Source: Eonycteris spelaea (taxonomy: Eukaryota; Chordata; Mammalia; Chiroptera; Pteropodidae). From it: a stretch of 64,000 bases of DNA. Within the stretch, counting starts at the first letter, position 1; each line of letters starts with the position of its first letter. The translations under genes and the position numbers were made by a program. The DNA lies in assembly GCA_003508835.1 (NCBI GenBank), contig PUFA01000569.1, forward strand, positions 1 through 64,000, in the 5' to 3' direction. The notes below the pieces were generated by a model. The model saw nothing but the letters and a program-made list of their open reading frames with translations, was not told the DNA's origin and searched no databases. Of the stretch, positions 34,430 to 45,750 are shown piece after piece.

Positions 34430-35447
34430 TGCCCTTTATTAAGTTGAGGAAGTCCCATTTTATTCTTAGTTTTTATCAAAAATGTATGTTGGATTATGTC
34501 AATTAATTTCATTTCTACTGAAATGATTGTGTAGTGTATTTTTTATTTTATGTGCTGACTTTTAAAAATTTGTTTACATTATTTTATATTCAAATGTTAA
34601 ATCAAAACTAAATTCCTAAGATAAACATATATGTTGTTTGATTCTATATGACAAAATTGTGTTTATAATTTTTGTATTCATTTTAATGTAATATGAGGTA
34701 TATTAATCTATAGTTTTTTTTTTTCCTTCTTCTTATAATGTGTTTGCCTGGCTTTGGTGAGAGGGTGGGAATGTTGGCCACATGGAACCAGTTGGTAAGT
34801 AGTCCTCTTCTTCAATTTTCTAGAAGAGTTTGTGTGAAATTAGTATTATTTATTTCTTATGTATTTGGTAGAATTTATCAGTGAAGCTATTTGAGCATGG
34901 AGTTTTTCTTAGTGGGAAAATTTTTAACCATAAGATAAAATTTTTAATGGATATAGACCTATTCAAGTTATCTATGTCTTCTTGAGTAAGCTTGGTAGTT
35001 TCTGAGTTCAAAGATTTTTTTTCTATTTCAGTTAAGTTGTGAAATTTATTAGCATAAACTTGTTCATAACATTCCCTTCTTACTTTTACTATACATAGGA
35101 TTTGTAATGTTATCTTTATCATTCCTGATATTGGTGTTTTGTATTCTGTATCTCTTTTTTTCATGAGAAGTCTAGCTAGAGGCTTATCAATTTTATTTTA
35201 TTTTTTTCAAAGAAAGAATTATTGGTTTACTTTCCCCTTTTTCTGTTTTCTATTTCACTGATTTCAGCTTTGCTCTTTATTAACTCCTTGCTTCTGCTTA
35301 CTTTTCTTTTTCTAATTTCTTAGGACATTGATTGAGACTGTCTTTTCTAATATAGGCATTTAGTGCTATAACTTCTTTCTAAGCACTTTTTTAGAAGCAG
35401 TTCAAGAATTCTGATATGTTGGCTTTTCATCTCCACAGTACAGAATA
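34430..35447 (-). mobile_element. Old L1 (nest 1), piece 3: reverse transcriptase region
   Basis: Reversed ORF2 continues: 'aatgccctttattaagttgaggaagtcccattttat', 'tttgcctggctttgg', 'tcttcaattttctagaagagtttg'. The minus block 34850-35164 still reads as broken ORF2 (contains RRECYEQVYANKFHNLTEIEK). It ends at a TA dinucleotide where a DNA transposon has inserted. Confidence 0.8.
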
Positions 35448-36054
35448 CAGTCATGCACCACATAACAATCTTTGGTCAACAACAGACAGCTTATAAAACT
35501 GTGGTCCCATAGAATTATAATGGAGCTGAAAAATTCTTATCACCTAGTGATGTTGTAGCCATCACAGCATCACAGTGCTAAGCATTATCTACATGTTTGT
35601 TGTGATGCTGGTGTAAACATACGTATGCACTGCCAGTCATATAAAAGTATAGCACATACAATTATGTACAGTACATGATGCTTGATAAAGATAATAAACA
35701 ACTATGTTACTGGTTTAAGCATTTGCTATAGTATACATTTTATAATTGTATAGTCTAAATATGTACTCTGCTGTAAAACAGTATGCTATGTTAAGCTGGC
35801 AGCAGCCTCATATATCTTGTGTTTAACTGTGTCTATTGATTGCATCATTTTCTCTTGTACTTAATTTATTTTAATGTTTTGTACAGTAACATATAGTAAG
35901 ATTTGTAGCCTACAAGTAATAGGCTATACCATAGAGCCTAGACATGTAGTGGGCTATACATTTATGTTTGTGTAAGTGCACTCTATGATGTTCCCACGTT
36001 TATGAAATCACCTAAGAATGCATTTCTCAAAATGTGCTAAGTGACACATGACTA
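35448..36054. mobile_element. Tigger-like (pogo/Tc1-mariner) non-autonomous DNA transposon
   Basis: The 607-bp element begins CAGTCATGCACCACATAACA and ends in the inverted form (reverse complement tagtcatgtgtcacttagca), flanked by TA on both sides (35446-35447, 36055-36056). TA target duplication and CAG-type termini fit pogo-like Tigger elements. Internal text ('gcctacaagtaataggctatacc', 'gagcctagacatgtag') matches the family seen again at 63920-64000. There is no transposase frame, so it depended on an autonomous relative. Confidence 0.8.
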
Positions 36055-36806
36055 TACTTCATAATTTCTCTTTTGATTTCTTCTTTTTCCATGGATTATT
36101 TAAAACAGTGCTATATTATTTAATTTTGAAATGTTTGGGGATTTTAAGAATATTTTTGTTATTGTTTTTTAATTTAATTCCATTGTGGTTAGATAACTTA
36201 ATTTGTATAACTTGTATTCTTTTAAATTTATTGATACTTTTGTTATGTCCAGAATATGGTCTATCTGGGTAAATATTCCTTGTGTACTTAAAAGGGAGAT
36301 GTTCTAATGTTGTTATTAAGTGTATTATTCTATAAATGTCAGTCAGATAAAATTGTTTGATAGTATTGTTCAAGTCTTCTATGTTCTCACTGATTTTCCA
36401 TCTACTTATTCTATCAATTATTGAGAAAGAAGTATTAAAATCTCCAAGTATAATTGAGTATTTATCTATATCTTCTAACAGCTCTATCAGTTTTTGCTTC
36501 ATGTTTTTAAAAACTGTTTTATTATGTTAATGAGCATTTAAGTTTATGATGTCCTCCTGAGAATTAACCCTGTTATCATTATGAAATAACCTTCTCTATC
36601 CCTGGTAATATTCCTTGCTCTGAAACTTTCTTTATTTGTTATTTATATAGTCAGTAAAGCTTTCTTTTGACTAGTGTTAGCATAATTATCTTTCACTGTC
36701 CTTTTACTTTTAACCTATTTGAGTTATAATATTCAAATTTATTTCTATTGGAGTATTTAAGTGGGTCTTGTTTTTTTTTTTTTAATCTAGAGGCCAGTTT
36801 TTCTTA
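36055..36806 (-). mobile_element. Old L1 (nest 1), piece 4: endonuclease region
   Basis: The minus block 36116-36502 retains a 128-codon open piece of ORF2 endonuclease coding (KLIELLEDIDKYSIILGDFN and FYLTDIYRIIH; ILGDFNT is the conserved endonuclease GDFNT motif). The reading continues to 'agtgggtcttgtttttt' and 'taatctagaggccag' before an inserted L1 tail. Confidence 0.85.
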
Positions 36807-37044
36807 ATTAAATTTATTGGGGCAACATTGGTTAATACAATTATATTATTTTCAGGTGTACATTATAATTTGACATCTGTATATTCTATTGGTGTTTACC
36901 ACCCAAAGTCCAGGTTCCTTCAGCTACCAATATTTGACCCCCTTTACCCCATCTACTTCCCTCCTCTTCCCCCACTCCCTACCCTCTGGTAACCACTAGT
37001 CTATGGTTTATGTCCATGAGTCTCCATTTGTTTATCCTGTTCCT
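36807..37044 (-). mobile_element. Short L1 3' end inserted in the old L1
   Basis: About 240 bp: 'aaatttattggggcaacattggttaataca', 'tttcaggtgtacattataa', 'gaccccctttaccccatctac', 'taaccactagtctatgg'. It belongs to the GTGACATTGGTTAA-type L1 3' UTR and is severely 5'-truncated. The host L1 text resumes near 37045 with 'attgaatatttagacaatttacatttaatg'. Confidence 0.75.
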
Positions 37045-37664
37045 TTTAATTGAATATTTAGACAATTTACATTTAATGTGATTATTGATATTCTTTGGTT
37101 TAAATCTACCATCTTGCTATTTGTTTTCCATTTTTCCCATCTGTTCTTTTCCCCATTTTTCCTCTTCTTCTGCTGTTTTGTATTATTATTTTTTTATTTT
37201 TATTTTGTATTTTATGTTGACTTATTAGTTATAACTTATTTTTCTATATTATTGGTGGCTTAGTGTTTTATACTATGCATTTTCTCTTATCACAATTTAT
37301 CTTCTAGTGATATATATCATTTTATGTATAGTATAAGAAACTTACAATAGTATAGTAGTTCCATTTCTCCCTCCCAGCTTTTGTGTTATGGTCATCATAC
37401 TTTTGATTTACACATATGTTAAGAACCACATTATACATTAGGATTTTAAAATTGGTCTTTCTTAAATCAATTACCTTTTCATGAGATTTTAAATGATAAA
37501 TAAAATTCTTAAAATTTGTAAACATACTTACCATTTTAGTGATTTTCATTTATTTGTATGTATCTGTATTTTCTTCTAGCATCATTTTCCTTCTGCCTGA
37601 GTTTGCTGGTGATTAATTATTTCAATGTTACATATAATTTTTTTAAATTTTTTCTTCACTTTTG
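37045..37664 (-). mobile_element. Old L1 (nest 1), piece 5: ORF2 start and inter-ORF region
   Basis: Reversed landmarks 'tttacatttaatgtgattattgatatt', 'cttatcacaatttatcttctagtgatat' and 'cattttccttctgcctgag' place this at the 5' end of ORF2 and the spacer before it. It is interrupted at 37664/37675 by the next L1. Confidence 0.75.
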
Positions 37665-40600
37665 AAAAATAGTTTATTTTAAATTATTTTTTATGGTGAC
37701 ATTGGTTATAAAATAGAAAAAGTTTCAGGTGTACACTTTACCAGTAAGGAATATAATATACTGTGTGTTCACCTGCCATAGTTAGATTTCTTTCTGTCAC
37801 CACATATTTGATCCCTTTACCCCATCTACTCCCTGTTCCCCCACCCCTACCCACTGGCAAACACTAGTCGATAGTCCATGTCTATGGGTCTCTGTTTCTC
37901 CTGTTCATTTGTTACTTTTAGGTTTTATATCCTATATGTAAGTGATATCATGTGATTTTCAACTTTTCTGTCTGGCTTATTTTGTTAGCATGATCATCTG
38001 AGTCCATCCATGTGGTTGCAAATGGCGTTATTTCACCTCTTCTTATGGCTGAGTAATAGTCCATTGTATACATGTTATACCACAGCTTTTTATCCAACAA
38101 CTATCATAGGACAACTTTGGTTGCTTAATGTCTTGGCCACCATGATACATGTTTCTATGAACAGTGGTGAAAATCTTCTGGGATGTGATTTTCAAAGTAT
38201 TGGGGTAAATACTCAGAAGAGATTGGCTTGATCATATGGTAGACCAATTAGTTTTTTGAGGAACCTCCATACCATTTTCCATAGTGGCTGTACCAATTTA
38301 TAGTCCCACCAGCAGTGTATGAGGGTTTCTTTTCCTCCACTGCCTCTGCAACATTTGTTATTACTTGTCCTTTTGATTATAGCTATTCTAACAGATGTGA
38401 GGTGGTATCTCATTGTGTTTTGATTTGCATTTCCCTAATAGCTAGCAATGTAGAATATTTACAAATATTTGTTGGCCTATGTATGTCCTCTATGGAGAAG
38501 TGTCTGTTCAGGTCCTCTGCCCATTTTTTGACTGGATCATTATTTTTTGTTGTTGTTATTGAGTTGTGTGAGTTCTTTGTATATTGAATATTAGGCCCTT
38601 ATCAGAAGCATTGGTTGTAAAATATTTACATATTCGGATGACTGTCACTTTACATTGTCGTTGCTTTCTTTTGCTGAGCAGAAGCTTTTTAGATTGCTGT
38701 AGTACCATTCATTTATTTTGCATTTACTTCCCTTACTTTTGAGGTCCAATTAAAAAAATCCTCTTTAAGTCCAAGTCCTTGAGTTTAGTTCCTATGTTTC
38801 TCTATGCATTTATTGTTGCAGATCTTATAACCAGTTCCTTAAAACATTTGAGTTAATTTTGTGTGTGTATATAGACAACAGTCTAGTTGTCATTATTTTG
38901 CAGGTGGCTTTCCTAGTTTTCCAGCACCATTTATTGAACAGCGCTTTCCTTTCAGCACTGTATATTTTGGCTATTTTTGTCAAAATTTATTTGCCTATAT
39001 TGGTTTACTTCGACTCTTGTGTGTTTGTTTTGCTGCATCATGCTGTTTTGATTAACTGTTTATTGTAGTATAGTTTTGAATTCAAGCAGGTGAAAACCCC
39101 AGCCTTGTTCTTTTTTTTTTTTTTTTTTTTTTTCAGGATGCCTTTGGCAATTTGAGGTTTTTGTGCTTCCGTACAAATCTGATTATTTTTTTGTTCTATT
39201 CTTTAAAAAATACCAAATGGGATTTTTGACGGGATGCATTAAATCAGTACAATGCTTAGGCAATATGGTCATTTTAACTATGGCGATTCTTCCAATCCAA
39301 CAACACAGAATATCTTTTCCATTTCTTTTATCTTCTTCGATTTCTTTTAATAGGGTCTTGTAGTTTTTCTCATATAGTCCTTCACACGTTTCATTGAATT
39401 ATACCTAGTTATTTTATTTTATTGTTGCAATTGCCAAAAGAATTTTTTCCAACTTTTTCTGACACTTCATTATTAGAGATAGGAACGCTATGGATTTTTG
39501 AACATTGATTTTATATCCAGAAACTTTACTGTATTGTGCTTATTGTTTCAGTAGTGTTCCTGTGGAGTCTTTAGCGTTTTCTATATAAAGAAATTATATC
39601 ATCTGCAAATAGTGACAGGGTGACTTCTTTGTTTCGTATTTGGATGCCTTTTATATCTTTCTCTTACTTCATTGCACTCACTAGGACCTCCAAGTTATAC
39701 TAATAACAGTGGCGATAATGAACAGCCTTGTCTTGTACCCGATCTTAGAGGGAAGGTTTTAATGATTTACCATTAAGTGTAATGTTGGCTGACGTTTTGT
39801 CATCTATGGCCTTTATTTATGTTAAGGTATTTCTCCTTCTATACTGAATTTGTTAAGTTTTTGATCATAAATCGATGCTGTATCTTGTCTAGAGCTTTTT
39901 CTACATCTATTAATATGATCATAGATTCTTACTTTTTAATTGGTTTATGTGGTGCATCACATTAATCGATACGCATATGTCGAAACTTCCTTGTGCTTTG
40001 AGATGAAGCTCATTCGATCATGGTTTATAATCCCTTTAATATGTTGCTATACTCAGTTCTAAATAAATCCTAAATAAGATTTTTTCATCTGTGTTCATGA
40101 GAGATATTGGTCTGTAGTTTTCTTTTTTGTGTGTTCTCTTTACCAGGTTTTGATATCAGGGTGATATTGGTCCATAAAATGATTAGGGAAGTATTGCCTC
40201 TCTTCAATTTTTTGCAAGATTTTGAGTAGTAGTAATATTAAATCTTATTTGAATGTTTGGTAGAATTCACTGGTGAAGCTATCTGGTCCTGGACATTTAC
40301 TTTTTTATAGATTTTTAATGATTTTTTTCAATTTCCATACTGTTGATGAGTCTATTTAGATTTTCCAGTTTTCTTGATTCAATCTAGGAATATTGTATTT
40401 TTCTAAGTACTTGTCCATTTTTTCTAGGTTATTAAATTTGGTGTTACATACTTTTTCATAGTATTCTTTGTATTTCTGCAATGTCAGTCATAATTTCCCT
40501 ATTCCATCCCTGATTTTGTTTGTTTGTGTCTTTTTCTTTTTAATTTAGTGAGTCTAACCAGGAGTTTGTCTTTTAGTAAATTTTTTAAAGAACCAGCTTT

Positions 40601-41282
40601 TTGTTGCATTATATTTTTTTTCAATTTTTTTACAGTAGCATGTTGTTTCATCTCCATGTATTTGTGGTTCTTCTTGCTGTCTTTATGCATTTGATCTCTA
40701 GTATCAAAGCATTATGATCAGAGAACATGGTTGGTATGATTTTAAACCTCTTATATTTGTTGAGGCTATCTCTGTGTACCAGTATGTGGTCTATCCTTGT
40801 GAAAGTTTCATGTGGTTAGGTTTTATTTTTTGATCTTATTGCTACTCTGTGCCTTTTAATTGGTGAATTCAGTGCATTTGCACTTAGAGTAATTGATATA
40901 TGAGGTCTCTTTATAGCCATTTTGTGTTTTGCTTTCTGGTAGCTCAGTATTTCCATTGCTCCCTTTTCCCTGTGTTTCTGTTTTCTTTATTTTGGTTGGT
41001 CTGTGATTTTTCCTCTGGTTCTTCTTGTTTTATGTTTATTTAATTCTGAATCTTTGATGTGTAGTTATGAATATGTAAAGGATAGTGGTATATATATAAC
41101 AGTCATCCATTTTCTTTTGCATGTCTTTTTTCTATTTCCCTTTGTGAATTTGGACCTTTGAATCCTTCCCCTTTTAAGTCATTGTTGTCTCAATTTGTCC
41201 CTATGTATGCTGAACGTTCATTACTATCTTGCTATAGCAAATCTGTTCTTACTATTTAAGTTTATAATATCCTGTTCTTAGT

Positions 41283-41412
41283 ACAACACACACATATATA
41301 TACATATATATGATATATATATATACATATATGTATCATATATATATGTATCATATATATATATGGTATATGGTGTATGATATATGTGTGTGTGTATGTA
41401 TATATATATATA
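41283..41412. repeat. (TA)n/(TATG)n AT-rich microsatellite
   Basis: Alternating TA with interspersed CATATATG and TGATATA units, largely self-complementary. It lies in the spacer between ORF2 and ORF1 of the host L1. Confidence 0.9.
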
Positions 41413-41539
41413 TGTCATTTTGTTTTAAGTGAGCTGACCCCTTTCGGTATTTCCTGTAGTACTGGACTCATAGTAAAGAGTTCCTTAAATTTTTGTATGT
41501 CTGGAAAGATCTTTTTTTTTCTTTATTTCTTTTTTAAAA

Positions 41540-41657
41540 GCCTGCAGCTCCTGGTATTCCCAGGTGGTTTTTCATCCAAGGTCTACCTGGGTCCGACCCT
41601 GCTTAGTTTCTGAAATTAGACAGGATCAGGTGTGTTCAGGGTGGCATGGCCATAGAC
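41540..41657 (-). mobile_element. 5S rRNA-derived SINE (MEG-RS/RL-like)
   Basis: Read on the minus strand this is a nearly full-length 5S rRNA sequence, from GTCTATGGCCATGCC to CAGGAGCTGCAGGC. It retains the A-box region (ACTAAGCAGGGTC) while the C-box is damaged (GGATGAAAAACCACC rather than GGATGGGAGACCGCC). The T/A-rich run 41511-41539 on the plus strand is its A-rich tail. No tRNA head is present, unlike the SINE at 15722. A functional 5S gene is excluded by the damaged internal promoter, the A-tail and the position inside L1 ORF1. Possible short duplication: aaagatctt before and aaatgtctt after. Confidence 0.85.
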
Positions 41658-42243
41658 TGCAAATGTCTTGATTTCTCCTTCATATTTAAAGGAGAGCTTA
41701 GCTGGATACATTATTCTAGGCTGGTAGTTTCTTTCACTCAATATTTTTGAATATTGAATTCCACTCCTTTGTGGCTTATAAGGTCTTTGCTTAGAAGTCC
41801 AACAATCATCTAATGGGTTTTCCTTTACAAGTTACTGTTTTCTTCCTGGCTTCCCTGAGAATTTTGTCTTTCTTGTTGATTTTTGATAACTTTAATACAA
41901 TGTGTCATGGTGAAAGCCTTTTTGAGTTGATATAATTGGGTGTTCTGTTGACTTCTTGAATTCCAAGCTCCAGCTCATTCCTTAGATTTGAGATATTCTT
42001 GTCAACTATTTGTCTGACAATGCGTTCTAGTCTCTGCTCCTTTTCCTCCACTTTAATAATGCGTATTATTCTTATGTTTCCTCTCTTGATAATATCCTCT
42101 AGTTATTAAATTTCTCTTTTATTATTTTTCATTCTTAGATTCTCTCTTAATCCTTCTGATTTATTTCCAGATTCCTGTCTTCGATATCACTGATCCTGTC
42201 CTCCGTTTGGTCTACTCTATTTTGTAACTTGCTATTTAATTTT

Positions 42244-42510
42244 TCAACTCTTGAAGTGTGCTTTTTTTTTATCTCCAGGAGATCTATTCTGTCTTTTTTG
42301 AGGGTTTCCATCTCCTTGCTCTGCTAATCTAGGTATTTTTTTCAATTCCTGAAATTGTTGATATGACTCATTTCGGAACTCAGTGAGATTTTTCACAAGT
42401 ATCATCCTGAATTCTCTGTCATTTAAGTTGCATATTTCTATATCTGTAAGCTTATTTTCTGGAGATTTCTCTCTTTCTTTCTGAGATGCCTTGTCGCTTT
42501 GGTTGTTCAT
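42244..42510 (-). pseudogene. L1 ORF1 N-terminal fragment of the 5.6 kb L1
   Basis: An 88-codon open block starts at MNNQSDKASQKEREKSPENK. It continues through LTDIEICNLNDREFRMILVK, the coiled-coil start of L1 ORF1p, with the usual heptad-like E/L/K pattern. It ends in a frameshift near a T9 run on the plus strand (42263-42271). The remaining ORF1 (to about 41450) is recognisable in pieces only, and a 5S SINE interrupts its C-terminal domain. Confidence 0.8.
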
Positions 42511-43195
42511 GGTTTTTAATTATCTATTTCTACACCTGGACATTAATGAAGTGTATTCTGCTTTATTTCCAGAAAGACGATTTATTATATAAAGTTCTCT
42601 CTTTAACCTGTTGCAAAGAAGGCTCTTTTATTTTCGTTTCCAGTAATTGTTATCTAAGCCTCTTGGATCCCTGCTTTATATAAAGCCTTAATAATGCCTT
42701 TTTATTTTCTTGTAGATATTTAACCATGCTCGCTACCCTCAGTCTCAGTCCCTGTCAGTGGTTGCAACAGTTTCGGTACCATTTGCTGAGATTCTCCTGG
42801 GCTCCACAGTCATCTGTCTCAGAGGGTAGAGGAGGAAGTGCCCTATGGGTTTGGAGATGGGGGCTGCGGCCCAGCCTCAGTTTTGCAACCATGGCTGGTG
42901 AAAACCAACTGTTGTTTCTCTGCCATCCTGCTCTCTGCTTTATGCCTTGATAACCGGGCCTTGCAGCCAGCCTCATGGAACTCACAGCAGTCAGAGGCAG
43001 GACTGTTCAGGGAACTTCATGCAACTTCTTTCCTCCCCCTCCTCCTATACTGAGCTCTGGTGGCTGAGAGAGGCAGACTCTTTATTTCTTCCAGTTCACT
43101 GCCCGGCACTTGGGGTTGTGACCTGTGTAGGTCTTATGCTCAGATCCCATGCTAAGAAGTGCTGGTGTGCAGTTTGGGTGCTTTTTTTTTTTTGA
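42511..43195 (-). promoter_or_regulatory. L1 5' UTR (former internal promoter region)
   Basis: This GC-richer block upstream of the ORF1 start is where a full-length L1 carries its internal RNA polymerase II promoter. Several long overlapping frames on both strands (42726-43195) arise from its low stop frequency, not from coding. Activity today is unlikely but untested. Confidence 0.6.
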
Positions 43196-43275
43196 GTTTT
43201 ATATGTTCAGCTTATTCTTGTTTCAAGGAGAGTGATCTGGGGACATCTCTTAATCCATCAAGTTTTTCCAAACTC

Positions 43276-43620
43276 AAAAATAGTTTTGACTGAATATAGA
43301 ATTGTAGATTGACAGTTTTGTTTCCAGTACTTTAAAGATGTCATTCCACTTTCTGACAAGAAATATGTTGTTATCTTTATCTTCATTCTTCTGTAAATAA
43401 CATGTTTATTTTCTCTGGCTGCTTTTATGATTTTCCCTTTATCACCGGTTTGATCAGTATGATTATAATGCACTTTGAAATAGTTTCCTTATATATATAT
43501 TTTTTGTGTTGGTGGATTCGTTGAGTTTCTTGAATCTCTGGCTTTATAGTTTTCATCACATTTGGAAAACTTATTCTTATTAGTTCTTCAAAACGTTTTT
43601 TCTCCTTTTACTTTCTTTTT

Positions 43621-43679
<59 letters not shown>

Positions 43680-44835
43680 CTTTATCTCCCCTTTCCTTCT
43701 TTCTTTCCTTCCTTCCTTTTTTTTCCATTTCCTTTTACTTGAGGCTTTTTTAATGTTGGATAGTTGCTGTTGCTGTGTCCTAAAGTTCACTGTCATTTCT
43801 AATTTTCTGTTAATCCTATCTAGTGTATTTTTTTTTCATCTCAGACACAGTAGTTTTCATAGTAATTTTCATGTTTTCCCAGGCATGGAAGTTTGATTCT
43901 TTATATCTTTCATGTTTCTACTTAACATTTTGAATATATAGAATATAGTAATAATGACTAATTTAGAGTCTCTGTCTGTTAATTTCAACATCTATGCAAA
44001 CACTGATTGATTAGTCTCCTCATTATGGGTATTATTTTTCTGCTTCTTTGCACACCTTGCTATCTTTGATTTGATGCCAGCCATTGTGAATTTTATTTTC
44101 TTAGGTTCTTGAAATTTGTGTATTCCTATAATTATTATTGAACTTTGTTCAGAGATGCCGTTACATTATTTCAAAGCAGTTCAGTCTTTTCAGATAGTTC
44201 TTTTATGATGTGTTTAGCAGGTCTGAAGCAGTGTTCAGTATGGAGATAATTATTCCCTACTACTGAGGCAAGAACTCTCAGAGTACTGTACTCAGCATCA
44301 CATAATTATGACTTTTCCCAACCTGGTTGGTGATAACACACTATCTTGGTGCAGCGTGAATATCAGACACTTTTTTTTTCTGATTATATGTGATGGTTCT
44401 TTCTCCAGCTTCCAATGATTCGGTCACATCCATGCTTTGATCAATAAACTACTAAGTTCTTGAGTGAAACCCTCTGCAGATCTTCATAGCTTTCTCTCTG
44501 TGCACATTTCTCCTTTCTGGTACTCTTCCAACTATCTCTGGTTACCTTGGTCCCACCAGACTCTCATCTCTGTCTCCTAAACTCAGAGAGATCACTAGTT
44601 TCTGCCTGAGTTTCCCATTCTGCACTACAACCTGGAAACAGTCTCAAGTAGTAAGTCAAGTTAATCATGGGTTTTACCTTGTTTCTCTCCCTCTGTCAGG
44701 GATTATTATTCTTCACTGTTTGATTTCCAGTGACTTGAATCCTGTTGTTTCATGTATTTTGTCTCGTTTTGTGGCTGTTTCAGGCAGAAATAAATCTTGT
44801 CCCTCTTGCTCTACCCTGGCTGGAAGTGGAAATGT
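43276..44835 (-). mobile_element. Old L1 (nest 1), piece 6: ORF1 and 5' UTR
   Basis: The oldest L1 ends here at its 5' side. Reversed ORF1 landmarks are 'gactgaatatagaattgtagattgacag', 'ttctctggctgctttta', 'ttcgttgagtttcttgaatctctgg' and 'cattatgggtattatttttctgcttctttgc', followed by an old L1M-type 5' UTR to about 44835. A (TTTC)n tract has expanded within it at 43612-43680. Together the six pieces add to about 5.9 kb, so the original insertion was close to full length. Confidence 0.75.
43612..43680. repeat. (TTTC)n polypyrimidine microsatellite
   Basis: About 68 bp of TTTC, pure pyrimidine on the plus strand. It is the complement type of the tract at 20007-20076. It creates the FFLSFFLS and KKERKKER readings on the two strands. 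Confidence 0.95.
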
Positions 44836-45365
44836 GATCATTTCATTTTAAAATGAAAAACTGATCTCAAGATTGAGAATGCCAAGAGGACTTAGTGTTA
44901 TGGTAAGTGGTAGGGAAGAAATTCATGTCCAATTCTTTTGATTACTGCTTCAAGAACATCATATTAATGTGTCTGTATGGCTAGAAAGACTGCAGATCTC
45001 TCCTTTCACTTAGGCTACATTTAAAATAATTATTTATGTTTAATCTTTAGATTTTTGTTGTTCGTTTGTTGTATTTTTGTTTTTAGGAGTAAAGGTGAAA
45101 AACTATTTGGGGTTGTTTATATACTCTTCATCTTTTTTTGAAGGGAATAATGTTTTTAAGATCATTTTTTTAATATCTGGGGTTTGCTGTGAATCAATAG
45201 ACAAACTTTTCTCCATGTTTGGATCTTGGGTAAAATATTTAATTTCTGCTCTTATCTCTTAGGCCCAATTGTAGATCATATGCTTGCTCAGTTCAGATTG
45301 TTTGTTCATTTTTTCCTCTGGTAGAGCACGCTTCTGTCATTTTCCTCCACTAAATCCCAACCATT
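44836..45365. other. No recognisable gene or repeat
   Basis: Frame 45077-45262 has no domain. Nothing assignable. Confidence 0.4.
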
Positions 45366-45369
45366 ATTT

Positions 45370-45750
45370 CAATTTCATCCCAAGCTCTATTTCTACTAGG
45401 AAGCCTTTTTCACCTACTTAGTTTTCACATCTATAAAATCATGCTAGGCTTGTTTGGACAAGATGTTCTCAGCTTATATGGGGGCTAATACTACTCACTC
45501 CCCTTCCTAGCTTATACCATTTGGCATTAGCTCTGAATTTTATTATAAAATTGTATCATATATTCTCTCCACTGCTGACAAGCTTCCCATCATGAATGTT
45601 TTCTAAACAAATGTTGTTAAATGAATAGATTAATGGCTATTTTCTAGTCATTCAATTTGTGTATTTTTTTCTTTTTGACCAGAAAATAAGTTTCCTGAGG
45701 GCAGAGCTAATGTATTTTGCTTGTTTATTATTATGCAAGACCTACATTAT
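45370..45750 (+). repeat. L2 LINE 3' fragments
   Basis: 'aggaagcctttttcacctac', 'ttttctaaacaaatgttgttaaatgaata' and 'gaaaataagtttcctgagggcagagctaatg' correspond to L2 3' UTR phrases. Decayed and discontinuous. Confidence 0.5.

Larger units (their letters stand above)
37676..43275 (-). mobile_element. Near full-length L1 (5.6 kb), dead
   Basis: A minus-strand L1 with all regions present: 3' UTR (37676-38000), ORF2 (about 38000-41240), inter-ORF spacer with an AT microsatellite (41283-41412), ORF1 (about 41450-42510) and a GC-richer 5' UTR (about 42511-43195). The target duplication aaaaatagttt flanks it (37665-37675, 43276-43286). The reverse-transcriptase FADD motif is intact at 39598-39609, but an extra T in the next few codons shifts the frame, and ORF2 is broken in many other places. 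It is unusual here in keeping a 5' UTR, so it was inserted nearly whole. A 5S-derived SINE later entered its ORF1. Confidence 0.85.

Noticed and set aside
35448..36054. Possible hAT rather than Tigger element
   Set aside because: hAT elements make 8-bp duplications; here a TA dinucleotide flanks both ends and the termini begin CAG, which fits the pogo/Tigger group.
41540..41657. Functional 5S rRNA gene
   Set aside because: The C-box is damaged, it has an A-rich tail and it sits inside L1 ORF1, all pointing to a retrotransposed copy.
42726..43195. Cluster of overlapping frames of 65-90 codons on both strands in GC-richer DNA
   Set aside because: The block is the 5' UTR of the 5.6 kb L1. Low stop density from its composition explains all of the frames, and none has a domain or partner exon.
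43562..43796. Serine/phenylalanine and lysine/arginine-rich frames on the two strands
   Set aside because: They are translations of the (TTTC)n microsatellite. The same applies to the SLSLSL/RERERE frames at 50914-51251.
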